Positions 7,764 through 16,477 of a DNA stretch of 64,000 nucleotides are shown here, in pieces (the stretch's first letter is position 1; the number at the start of each line of letters is the position of its first letter). Made by a program: the position numbers and the translations under genes. The notes beneath the pieces are model-generated. The model ran no database searches. It worked only from the letters and a program-made list of their open reading frames with translations, and had not been told where the DNA came from. This DNA is from Paenibacillus albicereus (lineage in GTDB: Bacteria; Bacillota; Bacilli; Paenibacillales; Paenibacillaceae), in the NCBI RefSeq assembly GCF_012676905.1, contig NZ_CP051428.1, forward strand, positions 1,355,001 through 1,419,000, read 5' to 3'.

Positions 7764-8571
7764 TTTTGCGGCTCTCGTCGCGAACGAGAATATGAAGATT
7801 TACCGGCGTCCGCGGGCATGGATCATGCTCGGCCTGCTGGCGCTGCTGGCGGCGGCGATCGCGCTCATCGCCTCGGCCTCCTCGAGCTCGCCGCTCGAGA
7901 TGTGGCCGATGACGAGCATCATGCTTCTGCTGCTCTTGCCGCTGGCCAACATCTTCAGCGTCATCATCGCTGCCGACAGCGTCGCCGGCGAATTCACCGG
8001 CGGCACGATCAAGCTGCTGCTGATCCGGCCTTGGACCCGCTCCAAAGTGCTGCTGTCCAAGTACGTCTCGGTGCTCCTTTTCGTGATCTTCTCGCTGCTC
8101 GTCGTCTATTTGTCCGTCCTGCTGATCAACTCGGCGGTGTTCGGCTACGAACGGGGCGTCGCGGCCGAGGAAGCGTTCGGCGTCCTCGATCCGGGCCTGT
8201 CGGCCTGGTCGTACTACCATCAGTACTTCCTGCTCGAGCTGATCTCCTCGATCGTAGGGGTGACGCTCGCCTTCATGATTTCGGCGGTGTTCCGCAGCAG
8301 CGCCCTGTCAATCGGGCTGTCGCTGTTCCTGCTGCTCATGGGCGCGACGCTGTCGCAGCTGCTGCAGCTCGTGGACAAGGCATGGGTGGACTACGTGCTG
8401 TTCCAGCATCTCAGCCTGACGCGCTACATCGGCAGCGGAGGCGCGAGCGGCGAGCTGCATTCCGGCTCCCCGATGACGATGGGCTTCTCGCTGTCCGTGC
8501 TCGCCGGCTACTACCTCGTCTTCATGGCGCTGTCCTGGTTCGTGTTCACCAAAAGGGACGTCGCGGCCTGA
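7756..8571 (+). CDS. ABC-2 type permease
   Basis: 271 aa, about six hydrophobic segments, with the pattern LLPLANIFSVIIAADSVAGEFTGGTIKLLLIRPWTRSKVLLSKY (key residues D-S-x-A-x-E-x2-G-x2-K) typical of ABC-2 permeases. The best start is TTG at 7756, with GGGAGGGG just upstream and overlap with the ATPase stop; an ATG at 7792 is the alternative. It forms the membrane half of the transporter with the preceding ATPase. Confidence 0.85.
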   Translation: MFDFAALVANENMKIYRRPRAWIMLGLLALLAAAIALIASASSSSPLEMWPMTSIMLLLLLPLANIFSVIIAADSVAGEFTGGTIKLLLIRPWTRSKVLLSKYVSVLLFVIFSLLVVYLSVLLINSAVFGYERGVAAEEAFGVLDPGLSAWSYYHQYFLLELISSIVGVTLAFMISAVFRSSALSIGLSLFLLLMGATLSQLLQLVDKAWVDYVLFQHLSLTRYIGSGGASGELHSGSPMTMGFSLSVLAGYYLVFMALSWFVFTKRDVAA

Positions 8572-8683
8572 CGGGCGACGAACGCGATCCGGCTGCGCGC
8601 AGCGCAGCGATGCGCTTAGCCTGCCGCGCTCAAGGCGGCAGGCCGCCAAGGTCTGGATTCGCGCTGCGGAGCCCTTCCCTGAG

Positions 8684-8720
8684 AACAGCCCCGCGCTCGA
8701 TATTCGAGCGCGGGGCTGTT
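8684..8720. terminator. Long perfect hairpin, probable terminator
   Basis: A 17-bp perfect stem with a TAT loop, AACAGCCCCGCGCTCGA and its complement, ending in GTTTG. The U tract is short, but position after the ABC-2 operon fits a terminator. Confidence 0.6.
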
Positions 8721-8851
8721 TGCCGCGCGTCCGGATTGCAGCGGTGCCGCGGATCGGGCGCGAATCCTTCTCTTCGCTTGCCATTTGCATGCCGATGTTT
8801 TACATTGACATTATAGCAGGTCAAAAAAACAAAAGAGGGGAACGGTCCAGG

Positions 8852-9742
8852 ATGACTCCGCGCACGAAGGAACAGAACGAAGAAATCCGGCTTCGCCGTC
8901 TGGCGCAAATTCGCAAGGCAGCAGCGGAGGTGTACGTGAACACCGGGAGCCTGATGGAAATTCGCGACGTAGCCGTGCAGGCCGGTCTCGGCTATGGCAC
9001 GGTCTATCATTACTACAGCAACAAAGCCGACTTGCTCCACGATTTGCTGTGGGACGCGCTGGAGCGGGCAGCGGGATGGCTGGAGGGCAAAGCGGCAGCC
9101 GCAGGTAGCCGAAGCTTGGCGCAGGAAGCGGCCGATGCCGCAGCCGGCCTCCGGATGGGCGAGGATACTGCCGATGCCGCAGGCGGCCTCCGGATGGGCG
9201 AGGATACTGCCGATGCCGCAGCCGGCCTCCGGATGGGCAAGGATACTGCCGATGCCGCAGCCGGCCTCCGGATGGGCAAGGATACTGCCGATGCCGCAGC
9301 CGGCCGAAGGGCAAGCCTCGGAGCGGCCGATGCCGCAACGATGGAGCCGGGCCTCTCGGCAGACGCCAGCTTCCGGCTGCTGCGGCTTTGGGCGGAGGAC
9401 CCTGCCCTATATTTGCTGCATAAGCTGGCCGGAGAAGGCTTCGCCCCGCTGCCCGCAGCGCGCTCGGCTCCGCTTATGGACGCCTATCGCCGGGAGGTGC
9501 TGGCGCCGCTCGCCGTGCGGATGGAACGGGGGCGCGACGCCGAAGCATCCTCTGCAGCCGACGCCGATGCCCCGGAGCTGCCGCTTGGGCTGCGCCGCGC
9601 GGAAATGCTGCTGGCCGCTTTGGCCGGCTGCGCCTTGCTCTCGCTTCGCCGCGGAAGGCTGAGCGAGGAAGCGGCAGACATCGTTCATTTTTTGACCGGA
9701 GCGCCGAATCAAGCGGTGAAGGAGCGAATCGAATCCAGATGA
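8852..9742 (+). CDS. TetR/AcrR-like regulator with internal 13-residue repeats
   Basis: 296 aa. Residues ~12-60 form a TetR-type helix-turn-helix: an AAAEVYVNTG helix, then VAVQAGLGYGTVYHYYSNKADLL. Immediately after the DNA-binding domain, residues ~94-151, lies a repeat of ADAAAGLRMGKDT in four copies plus a partial, absent from normal TetR proteins (about 200 aa). The remaining C-terminus resembles a ligand domain (LLRLWAEDPALYLLHKLAGEGFAP). Start chosen at the ATG at 8852 after AGAGGGG. Its stop overlaps the map start (ATGA). It may control the ABC-2 operon upstream, by proximity only. Confidence 0.75.
   Translation: MTPRTKEQNEEIRLRRLAQIRKAAAEVYVNTGSLMEIRDVAVQAGLGYGTVYHYYSNKADLLHDLLWDALERAAGWLEGKAAAAGSRSLAQEAADAAAGLRMGEDTADAAGGLRMGEDTADAAAGLRMGKDTADAAAGLRMGKDTADAAAGRRASLGAADAATMEPGLSADASFRLLRLWAEDPALYLLHKLAGEGFAPLPAARSAPLMDAYRREVLAPLAVRMERGRDAEASSAADADAPELPLGLRRAEMLLAALAGCALLSLRRGRLSEEAADIVHFLTGAPNQAVKERIESR
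9131..9304 (+). repeat. 39-bp in-frame tandem repeat in the TetR-like gene
   Basis: Units at 9131, 9170, 9209 and 9248 plus a partial at 9287, each starting GCCGATGCCGCAG and ending GGATACT. Copies differ at only a few bases (GAG/AAG, CC/GG), so the expansion is recent. A length of 39 bp preserves frame with any copy number. Confidence 0.95.
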
Positions 9743-10485
9743 TCCTACTGAAATCGTCCAAGGAGATCGAAGAGATGAAGCTGGCGGGCCGGATCGTGGC
9801 GGACTGCTACCGCGTGGTCGCCGGCCTGATCGAGCCCGGCATCACGACCCGGGAGATCAATGACGCTGTCGCCCGGCATATCGTCAAGCTGGGCGGCAAG
9901 CAGGTGACGAAGGGCTACAACGGGTTCCCTGCCGAAACCTGCACGTCGGTCAATGATGTCGTCGCTCACGGCATTCCGTCGAATCGGGCGCTGGTGGATG
10001 GCGATCTGCTGAAGCTCGACATCGTCGCGCAATATGGGGGCTGGCACGGCGATTCCTGCAGGTGCTTCGCGGTGGGCGAAATCCGGCCGGAAGCCCGGAA
10101 GCTGATGGAGGTGGCCGAGGAATGTCTGAATCGGGGAATTGCCCGCGCGGTTCCCGGCGGCCGTCTCGGAGACATCACGTCCGCGATCCAGCAGCATGCG
10201 GAGGCGAACGGGTTTTCGGTCGTGCGCGACCTGCTCGGGCATGGAATCGGGCGAAGCATGCACGAGGAGCCCAATTACGAGCATATCGGCACGGCCGGCA
10301 AAGGCATCCGCCTGAAGGAGGGCATGGTGTTCACGATTGAGCCGATGATCAATGAAGGCACGTTCCGCATCTCGATCGACGGCGACGGGTGGACGGCAAG
10401 AACGGCGGACGGCAAGCTGTCGGCCCAATACGAGCATACGGTCGCCGTCACGGCGGACGGCCCGCTGATTCTGACCGCCCTGTAG
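9739..10485 (+). CDS. map: Type I methionine aminopeptidase
   Basis: 248 aa, full length. Removes the initiator methionine from new proteins. All metal ligands and the active-site His are in place: AHGIP, KLDIVAQYGGWHGD, GHGIGRSMHEEP, FTIEPM and QYEHTVAV. Its start overlaps the stop of the TetR-like gene, an unusual partner for map. Likely a second, non-ribosomal-operon copy, although that cannot be checked here. Confidence 0.95.
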   Translation: MILLKSSKEIEEMKLAGRIVADCYRVVAGLIEPGITTREINDAVARHIVKLGGKQVTKGYNGFPAETCTSVNDVVAHGIPSNRALVDGDLLKLDIVAQYGGWHGDSCRCFAVGEIRPEARKLMEVAEECLNRGIARAVPGGRLGDITSAIQQHAEANGFSVVRDLLGHGIGRSMHEEPNYEHIGTAGKGIRLKEGMVFTIEPMINEGTFRISIDGDGWTARTADGKLSAQYEHTVAVTADGPLILTAL

Positions 10486-10510
10486 CTGCCGGGCGGTCCG
10501 GCTTCCTTTT
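10474..10510. terminator. Possible terminator between convergent map and cls
   Basis: ACCGCCC pairs with GGGCGGT, with an overlapping GCCGG/CCGGC stem, then TTCCTTTT. Weak but suitably placed; it also overlaps the cls stop. Confidence 0.4.
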
Positions 10511-11936
10511 ACAGCAGCGGAGACAGCATGTGCGCTACGACCTCCGCTGCCTTTTGCATCCGGGGACGCTTCTCGAACTCGTGCAGGGTCACCTCGTAGC
10601 AGTCCTGCAGATCCGTCGCGAAGTCCTCTTCCAGCCGCGAGATCGCCTTGGCGCTGTACACATGGGCGTTGATCTCGAAGTTGCTGAAAAAGCTACGCAT
10701 GTCCATGTTCGCCGTGCCCACCGAGGCGAGCAGCCGGTCGACGATCATGACCTTGGCGTGGATGAAGCCCTTGCGGTACCGGTAGATGCGCACGCCTGCC
10801 ATGAGCAGGTCCTCCACGTAGGAGAGCGACGAGTAGAGCACGAGCTTGGAGTCCGATCGATGCGGCAGGATGATGCGCACGTCGACGCCGCTCAGCGCCG
10901 CCGTCCGCAGCGCCATGAGCACGCTCGGATCGGGGATGAAGTACGGCGTCGCGATGTACACCTTTTCCTTGGCGGCGCTGATCGCGGAGAAGACCCCTTC
11001 GAGGATGGCGTCGGAGCTCGTGTCCGGCCCGCTGGCGACGATCTGCACCTGCTCCTCGCCGATGCAGCCGTGCTCCGGCAAGTACTCCGGCTTTTCCAGG
11101 CGCTCCCGCGCGGTGAACCACCAGTCCCTCATGAATACGAGCTGCAGGTAATAGACGGCGTCTCCCGTCAGCTTGATATGCGTATCGCGCCAGAAGCCGA
11201 GCATCGGATCCTTGCCGAGGTATTCGTCCCCGATATTGATGCCCCCGACGAAGCCGACCGTGCCGTCGACGACGACGATCTTGCGATGGTTGCGGAAGTT
11301 GACGCGCTTGTCGAAAAAGGCGATCCGCGGCGTGAGGAAGCACTGCACGCAGACGCCGGCCTCCTCCAGCTCCTTGACGAACCAGCTCTTCAGCTCCAGG
11401 CTGCCGATGCCGTCGTAGATGATGCGGATCTCGACGCCTTGCTTCGCCTTGCGAAGCAGCGCTTCCTTGAAGCGGCAGCCGATCTCGTCGTCGCGCAGTG
11501 TGTAGTAGTCGAGATGGATATGATGTCGGGCCTTGTCCAGCGCGTCGAGGATGGAGGCATAGGTCGCTTCGGCGTTCGTCAGCACCTCCGTCTCGTTGCA
11601 GCCGGTGATCGGGAGCATCGAAAAGCTGCCGAGCAGGTTGAACAGCCGCTCCTCGTGCTTGAAATCGGGAGCCTCCATATCCTCCGCCCGATGGACGAGC
11701 GCGCTCTGGCGGAGAGCCTTGAGCTGCACCTCGCGGGCGATGACGCCGCGGCGGCGGACGGTACGGCGATTCTGGAACTCCTTGGCCAGGAAGTAATACA
11801 TGACGAAGCCGATGACCGGCAGCACGAATAGGATGAGCAGCCAGGCGACGGTCTTGCTCGGCTGGCGGTATTCGGCGATGAGGATGGTCATGATTTGAAA
11901 GAGGAACACGAGGAACGCGATCAGCAGCCAGAACAT
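10509..11936 (-). CDS. cls: Cardiolipin synthase
   Basis: 475 aa. Joins two phosphatidylglycerols into cardiolipin at the membrane. Two N-terminal membrane segments (~1-20 and 30-52) precede two phospholipase D HKD motifs: NHRKIVVVDGTVGFVGG and HAKVMIVDRLLASVGTANMD. The open frame extends well upstream into repeat DNA, but the start is the ATG at 11936 with AAGAAGGTG before it, matching family length and the hydrophobic N-terminus. Transcribed convergent to map and divergent from the bactofilin gene. The 291 bases between them hold no gene. Confidence 0.93.
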   Translation of the reverse strand: MFWLLIAFLVFLFQIMTILIAEYRQPSKTVAWLLILFVLPVIGFVMYYFLAKEFQNRRTVRRRGVIAREVQLKALRQSALVHRAEDMEAPDFKHEERLFNLLGSFSMLPITGCNETEVLTNAEATYASILDALDKARHHIHLDYYTLRDDEIGCRFKEALLRKAKQGVEIRIIYDGIGSLELKSWFVKELEEAGVCVQCFLTPRIAFFDKRVNFRNHRKIVVVDGTVGFVGGINIGDEYLGKDPMLGFWRDTHIKLTGDAVYYLQLVFMRDWWFTARERLEKPEYLPEHGCIGEEQVQIVASGPDTSSDAILEGVFSAISAAKEKVYIATPYFIPDPSVLMALRTAALSGVDVRIILPHRSDSKLVLYSSLSYVEDLLMAGVRIYRYRKGFIHAKVMIVDRLLASVGTANMDMRSFFSNFEINAHVYSAKAISRLEEDFATDLQDCYEVTLHEFEKRPRMQKAAEVVAHMLSPLL

Positions 11937-12227
11937 GGGGCACCTTCTTATAGGAGATGAAATAGGATCTTCTTTATAAGTATCAACGATGGACGGTGAT
12001 TTCAAGCAGGAATCGGAGAGGGTTTCCCGCCATCGACGGGAGAGCCGGAATCGACGAGCAGCCGAGCCGGATTTTCGTCCTCCTCCGCAACAGCTGTCCA
12101 TCTGCGCGGCTTTTTCACGATCGCGGTCCCGCATCGCGTCCCGACTCGGCGCGGACGGTGTCATCAACCGCCCTCGCGGCGAATACATACTACATAGCAC
12201 GAGCCTATACTGCGGGAGGGATCGAGC

Positions 12228-12701
12228 ATGTTCAAGGAAAACAAGCGCTTGACGGCAGCCGACACGCTGATCGGCCAAGGCACGCGCGCGGAGGGCACGC
12301 TGTCCTGCCAGGCCAGCCTGCGCATCGAAGGGGAATACCGAGGCGACATCGAGTGCAAGGAGGACGTGATCGTCGGCGAGAGCGGAGTGGTCCGCTCGAA
12401 CATAGCCGCGCGCGACCTGACCATCTCCGGCAAGGTGTACGGCGATGTCGTCACGACCGGCCGGCTCACGATCCTGAGCAGCGGGCAGCTTCACGGCAGC
12501 GCGACGACGGCGTCGCTGCTCGTGCAGGACGGCGGCGTCCTCAGCGGCAGCTGCCGCATGGAGGCTCCGCGTCCGCAGGAGTCGCCGCAGCCGGCGGCCG
12601 CGCCGCAGCCGCAGGCGGCCCGCCAGGTCCACAGCGGCGAGCCGGCCCCGCCGCGCGAGCTCCGCGAAGGCGTCGCGAAGGAGCGCCGCCAGGCGGGCTG
12701 A
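12228..12701 (+). CDS. Bactofilin (polymer-forming cytoskeletal protein)
   Basis: 157 aa. Residues ~14-110 are the bactofilin right-handed beta-helix: repeated (I/V)-x-G-x-(Y/V)-x-G-x-(I/V) strands such as LRIEGEYRGDIECKED and LTISGKVYGDVVTTGRL. Flanking ends are disordered; the C-terminus is Pro/Gln/Arg-rich. Bactofilins polymerise without nucleotide and scaffold cell-wall or sporulation proteins. GGGAGGGATCGAGC precedes the ATG. The last codons already belong to the tandem repeat that follows, and the stop TGA is part of the repeat unit, so the C-terminal end may have been shaped by repeat growth. Confidence 0.88.
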   Translation: MFKENKRLTAADTLIGQGTRAEGTLSCQASLRIEGEYRGDIECKEDVIVGESGVVRSNIAARDLTISGKVYGDVVTTGRLTILSSGQLHGSATTASLLVQDGGVLSGSCRMEAPRPQESPQPAAAPQPQAARQVHSGEPAPPRELREGVAKERRQAG

Positions 12702-12940
12702 GCGTAGTCGAGCGCGGGGCGAGCGCCGGCAGGCGCGGGCTGAGCGTCGGCAGGCGGGCTGAGCGTCGGGCAGGCGCGGGCTGAGCGCCGGTAGGCGGGC
12801 TGAGCGTCGGGCAGTCGGCTGAGCGTCGGCAGGCGGGCTGAGCGTCGGCAGGCGCGAGCTGAGCGCCGGCAGGCGCATGGCGTCGGCAGGCGCGCTGAGC
12901 GTCGGCAGGCGCGGGCTGAGCGCCGGTAGGCGCGAGGCGG
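12681..12940. repeat. Degenerate 19-21-bp G+C-rich tandem repeat
   Basis: About a dozen copies of GAGCGTCGGCAGGCGCGGGCT with C/T and length changes. Starts inside the bactofilin 3-prime end (KERRQAG-stop) and runs to about 12940. No unique spacers and no plausible gene. Confidence 0.85.
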
Positions 12941-12958
12941 CTTGAAAGGCCCTTTTGC

Positions 12959-13245
12959 AACGGATGACCGCCGCGGGGGCCAGACTGCCTCCAAGCGGCG
13001 AATGGTGCGGGTCAGTAGCGCTGAAGGTGTCCGGACTACCCTCACTGGGTGCGCGGTGCGGTGAGTCGAGCGCTGAAGGGGTCCGGACTACCTCCATTCG
13101 GCGAATGGTGCGGGTCCAGCGCGTATGAAGGGGTACAGACTACCTTCACTGGACGCGCGGTGCGGTGAATCGAGCGTTGAAGGTGTCCGGACTACCTTCA
13201 TGCGTCGAGTGGAACGGTGAGTCGAGCGCTGAAGGGGTCCGGCCA
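12959..13245. repeat. ~50-bp dispersed/tandem repeat, left side of nuclease-like gene
   Basis: The core GAAGG(G/T)GTCCGGACTACC recurs near 13022, 13076, 13125, 13177 and 13226, with a decayed copy at about 12980; between cores lies GCGGTGAGTCGAGCG-type filler. The same family reappears at 14225-14310 beyond the nuclease-like gene. From 13246 to 13532 the DNA turns AT-richer and holds no clear gene. Confidence 0.85.
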
Positions 13246-13532
13246 TGACCGCAATCTACACTAGTAGCATTCATTTGAAGCCTTACAGACTTGTTTCGCG
13301 GCTGGTGAATAATCCGCTTGCCTAATTTATCGTTTTGGGCTATTCTTTGACAAAAGCCAAGCGATGATGCTTGAGCTTACCATCAATGGCTTGGACGAAG
13401 CACGTCCTGCTGCTTGACTGGATTGAATCCCGATTTCGTTTTCTTTCGTTCGTGAAAGGAAGCGTAGCGGCGACTTTATCCGGTTGCGCGGCAGGACGTT
13501 TTTTTGTGGCCAATCATAAGGCGGCGAATGGA

Positions 13533-14120
13533 ATGAAGTCAAAAGAAGACCAGGAGTTCGAGGAGGCGCATGCGGTCTGGCTGAACGGTCATCTCCGCAA
13601 GCGCAAAGGGGAGCGGAGAGACCGGCTGAAGCGAGGTCACGGACATGGAGAAAAGCTGTTTCTCAAAAAGGTATGGTGGCCGCTGTTCGGTACGCTCGAC
13701 GAGCTGCACCCCGAGTATGAAGTAAGCGACTGGCGCGGGGCGAAATGCTACCTGGACTTCGCATGGCTGCGAGGCGATCTGCGCTTCAACCTCGATGTGA
13801 AAGGTTACGGACCGCATGTAGAACAGACGGATCGGACGAAGTATGAGCGAGAGCTTCTGCGTGAGATCCAGCTTCAGTTTTATTTTTTTCGAAATGTGCC
13901 GATTCCCTACGACACGCTTGCTAGAGACCCGCAGCTGCTACAGCATATGATGAGGCAACTGCTCCATACGTATGAGCGTGACGGCAAAGATCGCGATAAA
14001 GGCTTATCTCTAGTGGAGCAAGAATTGCTCCGTTATGCCAAGCTGCAATGGGGGCAATCTATCCTTATAAAGCTGCTGCAGCGCTCGGCCTTCATCCTAG
14101 AACGGCGAGCGACAATATGA
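13533..14120 (+). CDS. Nuclease-like protein of unknown function
   Basis: 195 aa, not assigned to a named family. The pattern GEKLFL (~residue 33), then YLDFAWLRGDLRFNLDVKGYGPH (~70-92, key residues D-x-A, L-D-V-K), then a helical region fits a PD-(D/E)xK / Vsr-like endonuclease fold: Glu, a beta-hairpin with Asp, and a D-x-K pair. This is an inference from the motif, not a family match. The start at 13533 follows AAGGCGG; the frame is open from 13371 but that part looks non-coding. AT-richer than its surroundings and bracketed by copies of one repeat family. A 31-codon frame overlaps its stop. Confidence 0.5.
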   Translation: MKSKEDQEFEEAHAVWLNGHLRKRKGERRDRLKRGHGHGEKLFLKKVWWPLFGTLDELHPEYEVSDWRGAKCYLDFAWLRGDLRFNLDVKGYGPHVEQTDRTKYERELLREIQLQFYFFRNVPIPYDTLARDPQLLQHMMRQLLHTYERDGKDRDKGLSLVEQELLRYAKLQWGQSILIKLLQRSAFILERRATI

Positions 14121-14212
14121 AGAAGCTTGCTGCCAAGGGCAGGCTCAAGCCTATAGGGAACAAGCCACGTGTAAGTCGCTACGAGTACGTGCGTCAAGAG
14201 TTCGAGAACTAA
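14117..14212 (+). CDS. Possible 31-residue peptide coupled to the nuclease-like gene
   Basis: Starts at an ATG overlapping the preceding TGA (ATGA) and ends in TAA. 31 aa, strongly basic, with RLKPIGNKPRVSRYEYVR. Either a coupled small protein or the frameshifted C-terminus of the nuclease-like protein. No homologue recognised. Confidence 0.35.
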   Translation: MKKLAAKGRLKPIGNKPRVSRYEYVRQEFEN

Positions 14213-14224
14213 AATCTGGATTGA

Positions 14225-14310
14225 AGACAATCGGGTCCGGACTGCCTTCAGGCGGCGAACGGAGCGGGCCAGCGAGCGTCGAAGGGGTGCGGACTGCCTT
14301 CAGGCTGCCT
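14225..14310. repeat. Repeat family, right side of nuclease-like gene
   Basis: Two copies of the GG(G/T)(T/G)CCGGACTGCCTTCAGGC-type unit, about 47 bp apart, matching the family at 12959-13245. Confidence 0.75.
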
Positions 14311-14322
14311 CCCGCCCCCTCC

Positions 14323-15219
14323 TCATCGCCGCCGAAGAAACTCCAGGATCGGCCGCAGCCGCTGCCGGGGGGCGGCGGCAAGCAGATCGCCCTTCTCCTG
14401 CAGCCGCTCCGCGATATTGAGCAGATGGAAATCTCCGATCTGCGCGCCGGCGCGGATTTCGTCCCAGCCGAGCGGCGTGGACACGGTCGCCCCCGGCTTG
14501 GCGCGCGGAGTATAGGGAGCGGCGATCGTCTTGCCTTGGTAGTGCTGCAGGTAATCGAAGTAGATGCGGTCTCCGCGATTTTTCTTGAGCCGCTCGACGG
14601 TGAACAGGTCCGGCCGTTTTTGCGTCATGTACTCGCCGACGAACTGCCCGATCGAACGCAGCTCGTCGAAGGTAAGCCGGTCCTCCAGCGGCACGATCAG
14701 CTGCACGCCGGTTGCTCCGCTCGTCTTGGCCAGCGACTCGATGCCGAGCGAAGCGAGCTGCTCGCCGACGAGCAGAGCGGCCTCCATGATGCGGGGCTCC
14801 TCCTCCTGCGAAGGATCCAAGTCGATGACCCATTCCGGCGGATGCTCCGAATCCTGCGCGAGGTCGAACGAAGCGTGGAATTCAAGGCAGGCCAGATTGC
14901 CGAGCCAGAGCAGTGTCGGCAGCTTGTCCAGCACGACGTAGTCGATTCCGCCTCCGAGGCGCGAGCGGACGAATTCCGGACGGGGCTCCGGACAGTTTTT
15001 TTGATAAAAGAACTTGTCATGGATGCCATGCGGATAGCGGATCGTCGTCAGGTGCCGGTCGCGGCAATGGCGGATCAGATAGGGGGAGAGCTGAATCAGC
15101 TTCTCCAGGAACATCAGCTTCGTCACGCCGGCCTCCGGCCAGAGCGGCTTGGACGGGTTCGTGATGGTGAGCGTGACGCCGTCGACGGTTAGTTCTCCTT
15201 GCTCGTGCTTGATCGCCAT
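14323..15219 (-). CDS. ligD: LigD-type NHEJ polymerase/primase domain protein
   Basis: 298 aa, a stand-alone polymerase domain of the LigD archaeo-eukaryotic primase family. It fills gaps and adds ribonucleotides at double-strand break ends. Visible marks: LTNPSKPLWPEAG-type N-terminus, HDKFFYQKN, the catalytic aspartates in WVIDLDPSQ, and SGATGVQLIVPL. Last gene of a minus-strand unit ku, ligase, polymerase. Ends about 13 bases from the repeat family to its left. The symbol ligD is used loosely because the activities are split over two proteins. Confidence 0.9.
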   Translation of the reverse strand: MAIKHEQGELTVDGVTLTITNPSKPLWPEAGVTKLMFLEKLIQLSPYLIRHCRDRHLTTIRYPHGIHDKFFYQKNCPEPRPEFVRSRLGGGIDYVVLDKLPTLLWLGNLACLEFHASFDLAQDSEHPPEWVIDLDPSQEEEPRIMEAALLVGEQLASLGIESLAKTSGATGVQLIVPLEDRLTFDELRSIGQFVGEYMTQKRPDLFTVERLKKNRGDRIYFDYLQHYQGKTIAAPYTPRAKPGATVSTPLGWDEIRAGAQIGDFHLLNIAERLQEKGDLLAAAPRQRLRPILEFLRRR

Positions 15220-15241
15220 GCTTCGCCTCCCCCTTCTCCGT

Positions 15242-16477
15242 TCAGCTCGTCCTGCGGCCGAAGCCCGCCAGCTTCGGATGGCGGAGCTGCCCGGCTTCGG
15301 TCACCTCCAGACCCGTGACGGTGCAAGGAAGCGGGGCTTCCAGCCAAACGACCCGCTCGCCCTTGAGATCCGAGGGCAGAGCCGCAAAAGGAAGCTCGCC
15401 GTGCTGCCGGCGGCCTTCTTGAAAGGCTTCCTCGGGAACGAGCTGCTTGGTCAGCAGCGCCCTCATCTCTCCCGTCAACCCCAGCGATACGCTGCCGAAA
15501 TACTGCCCTTCCAAGCTCATGACCAGGCTGGCGGCCTGTCCCTCCCGGACTTTCAAGCCGACGATGTCCACATCGAGCCGCAGCGCGGTCTTGGTCTTGA
15601 ACCAATCTCGATGGGTTTTGGCTGCGCGGTAGGGAGCCGTCAGCCGTTTGCTGACGACGCCTTCCCAGCCCTGCTCCTGCACCCATCGCCATAAGGCAGC
15701 TCCGTCTCGATAGAGCTCCGTCACGAGCATGCCGCTCGGCAGCAGGGGAGCAAGCTCCAGCAGCCGTCGATGCCGGCTCGCATAAGGCAGCGCCCGCAGG
15801 TCGTGACCGCCGTGCGCCAGCACGTCGAAGAGGATGAAGGCGAGGCCGGGAGGTCCGAGCGGCTCGCTGTGGCCGTCGGAGCCGGCCGGCTGGTGGTGGT
15901 CCGGATGCGGGTCCGCATGCTTGCGACCTTTCGATACGTCCCGAGCTTCCGCTGCGTCAGCCGCGACTTCTTCGGCACCGATCCGCCACGGGCAGACGCC
16001 GGGATCGGGATGACGCAAGGAAGCCATCGCGGAGCCGGCCGAACGGCCGCGCATCCGCTCCCGCTGCAGCACCCGCTGAAAGCTCGGCCGCTCGCCGGTC
16101 CAAGCGATCAGCTCCCCGTCGAGCACGGAAGGACCGAGCGCAGGCGCGGCGCTTCTCAGCAGCGCGACCAGCTCCGGATAGACGGCGTTTTTGGGCAGTC
16201 CGTTGCGAGAAACAAGCTCGATCGCGCCGTCGCCGCCGATCGTGGCGATCAAGCGCACGCCGTCCCATTTGATCTGGTAGCCCCAGTCCGGCCCCTCGGG
16301 AAGACGTGCCGCAGGAAGGGGAGCCATTGGCGGAACGGCCTTTTTGGTGCCGCCTCCGGCCGATGCGGATCGATGGCTGGCCTCGCCGGTCTGTCCCATC
16401 GCCACGTCGTCGCGGTCCTTGCCCATCGCCGCTTCGCGCGGCCGATCCTTTCGGCCCGCTTCCTTCATCCGGCCCAT
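15242..16477 (-). CDS. ATP-dependent DNA ligase (NHEJ, LigD ligase-type)
   Basis: 411 aa. Adenylation domain with the nucleotidyl-lysine motif YQIKWDGVRL, then DGELIAW, and WEGVVSKRLTAPYR with the downstream WFKTKT motif; an OB-fold C-terminus (~310-405) follows. Seals breaks held by Ku. The ATG follows the ku stop directly (TAG-ATG), so the two are coupled. A ~35-residue low-complexity stretch precedes the core, and another interrupts the adenylation domain (~residues 155-215). Confidence 0.9.
   Translation of the reverse strand: MGRMKEAGRKDRPREAAMGKDRDDVAMGQTGEASHRSASAGGGTKKAVPPMAPLPAARLPEGPDWGYQIKWDGVRLIATIGGDGAIELVSRNGLPKNAVYPELVALLRSAAPALGPSVLDGELIAWTGERPSFQRVLQRERMRGRSAGSAMASLRHPDPGVCPWRIGAEEVAADAAEARDVSKGRKHADPHPDHHQPAGSDGHSEPLGPPGLAFILFDVLAHGGHDLRALPYASRHRRLLELAPLLPSGMLVTELYRDGAALWRWVQEQGWEGVVSKRLTAPYRAAKTHRDWFKTKTALRLDVDIVGLKVREGQAASLVMSLEGQYFGSVSLGLTGEMRALLTKQLVPEEAFQEGRRQHGELPFAALPSDLKGERVVWLEAPLPCTVTGLEVTEAGQLRHPKLAGFGRRTS

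Noticed and set aside
11937-13097. Upstream extension of the cardiolipin synthase frame
   Set aside because: The extension runs through tandem repeats and the opposite-strand bactofilin gene; the family N-terminus and binding site are at 11936.
13371-13532. N-terminal extension of the nuclease-like gene
   Set aside because: No binding site at 13371 and unlike the rest of the protein; ATG 13533 has AAGGCGG and starts the charged, coherent part.
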